Source of the DNA: Deltaproteobacteria bacterium
Lineage (GTDB): Bacteria > Desulfobacterota > DSM-4660 > Desulfatiglandales > HGW-15
NCBI GenBank assembly: GCA_030671095.1
Contig: DAOVAK010000244.1
Location: 1 to 5,221 of the forward strand
DNA: 5,221 nucleotides
Direction: 5' to 3'
The position numbers were made by a program, and so were the translations under genes. Positions 4,941 to 5,221 of the stretch are shown here, piece by piece (within the stretch, counting starts at the first letter, position 1; every line of letters begins with the position of its first letter). A model generated the notes under the pieces. That model was not told the origin of the DNA. It saw only the letters and a program-made list of their open reading frames with translations, and made no database searches.

Positions 4941-5221
4941 ACGACGATCTAGATCATAGAATTCAAATTCTCGCCCAATGGCTGTATGAATCCCCTTATC
5001 TCGTAGTTTTCACCGGGGCCGGCATCAGCACGGAATCGGGACTTCCTGATTTTAGAGGTCCTGACGGGGTATGGACGCGTAGAGACAAGGGCCTGCCCCC
5101 AAAAACGATGACACGTCCCTGGGACGCCGTGGAGCCTAACATCGGTCATCTCGCCATTGTAGAACTTCAAAAAGTGAAAAAGCTTAAGTATCTCATTTCA
5201 CAGAATGTGGATAATCTCCAT
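4937..5221 (+). CDS. Sir2-family NAD-dependent protein deacylase (sirtuin), SIRT6/7-like, 3'-truncated by the window
   Basis: The 95 visible residues begin MNDDLDHRIQ and contain the sirtuin NAD-binding signature GAGISTESGLPDFRG (27-41). Then follow GVWTRRDKG (44-52), PNIGHLAIVEL (68-78) and the signature SQNVDNLH (88-95), which ends exactly at the window edge. Sirtuins cleave NAD to remove acetyl or longer acyl groups from lysine, giving nicotinamide and O-acyl-ADP-ribose. The catalytic histidine and zinc cysteines would lie beyond the window. From memory, the PDFRGPDGVWT run followed by R-x-x-KGL resembles human SIRT6 (PDFRGPHGVWT...GLAP) more than E. coli CobB, suggesting the SIRT6/7-like branch. 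The family call is firm and the subfamily tentative. The ATG overlaps the stop of the upstream microprotein gene, with an AGAGAAG-type ribosome site just before it. The visible part starts normally, but completeness of the gene cannot be judged. Confidence 0.93.
   Translation, partial: MNDDLDHRIQILAQWLYESPYLVVFTGAGISTESGLPDFRGPDGVWTRRDKGLPPKTMTRPWDAVEPNIGHLAIVELQKVKKLKYLISQNVDNLH

Noticed and set aside
4949..5170. Minus-strand open frame of 73 codons opposite the sirtuin
   Set aside because: It overlaps a gene with unmistakable Sir2 motifs and has no recognisable domain.

Overview
This 5.2-kb window looks like a bacterial chromosome of roughly 50% G+C. The protein style and the extragenic repeats suggest an anaerobic deltaproteobacterium (Desulfobacterota). 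That placement is an impression from the sequence, not the result of a search. No rRNA, tRNA, transposase, phage gene or CRISPR array is visible.

Layout. (1) Positions 1-54 may hold the last codons of an upstream gene. (2) Positions 57-2841 carry three same-strand genes: a 12-helix major facilitator (MFS) transporter, a membrane-anchored or secreted protein that looks like a phytase-like-esterase/SdiA-regulated type beta-propeller, and a small four-helix membrane protein with a strong ribosome binding site. The first two are 28 bp apart and are probably co-transcribed; the third follows after 66 bp. (3) Convergent to these, on the minus strand (2931-3986), is a complete zinc-dependent alcohol dehydrogenase-like oxidoreductase with all catalytic and structural zinc ligands. 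(4) Positions 3987-4769 are a long divergent gap with no convincing long gene but much DNA structure. It holds an interrupted inverted repeat near the dehydrogenase start, a perfect 13-bp stem-loop, two 36-bp palindromic repeats plus a shortened third copy, long imperfect inverted repeats around these, and weak candidate promoters facing both ways. (5) Positions 4770-5221 carry a 56-aa two-helix membrane protein. Its stop codon overlaps the start of a Sir2-family NAD-dependent deacylase that resembles SIRT6/7 and runs off the window end.

How the genes work together is mostly unknown. The transporter and propeller protein could form an export/envelope pair. The microprotein and the sirtuin are probably translationally coupled. 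The most unusual content is the repeat cluster at 4289-4540: the only two base differences between the two long repeat copies fall exactly on arm positions that decide which of two alternative hairpins can form.
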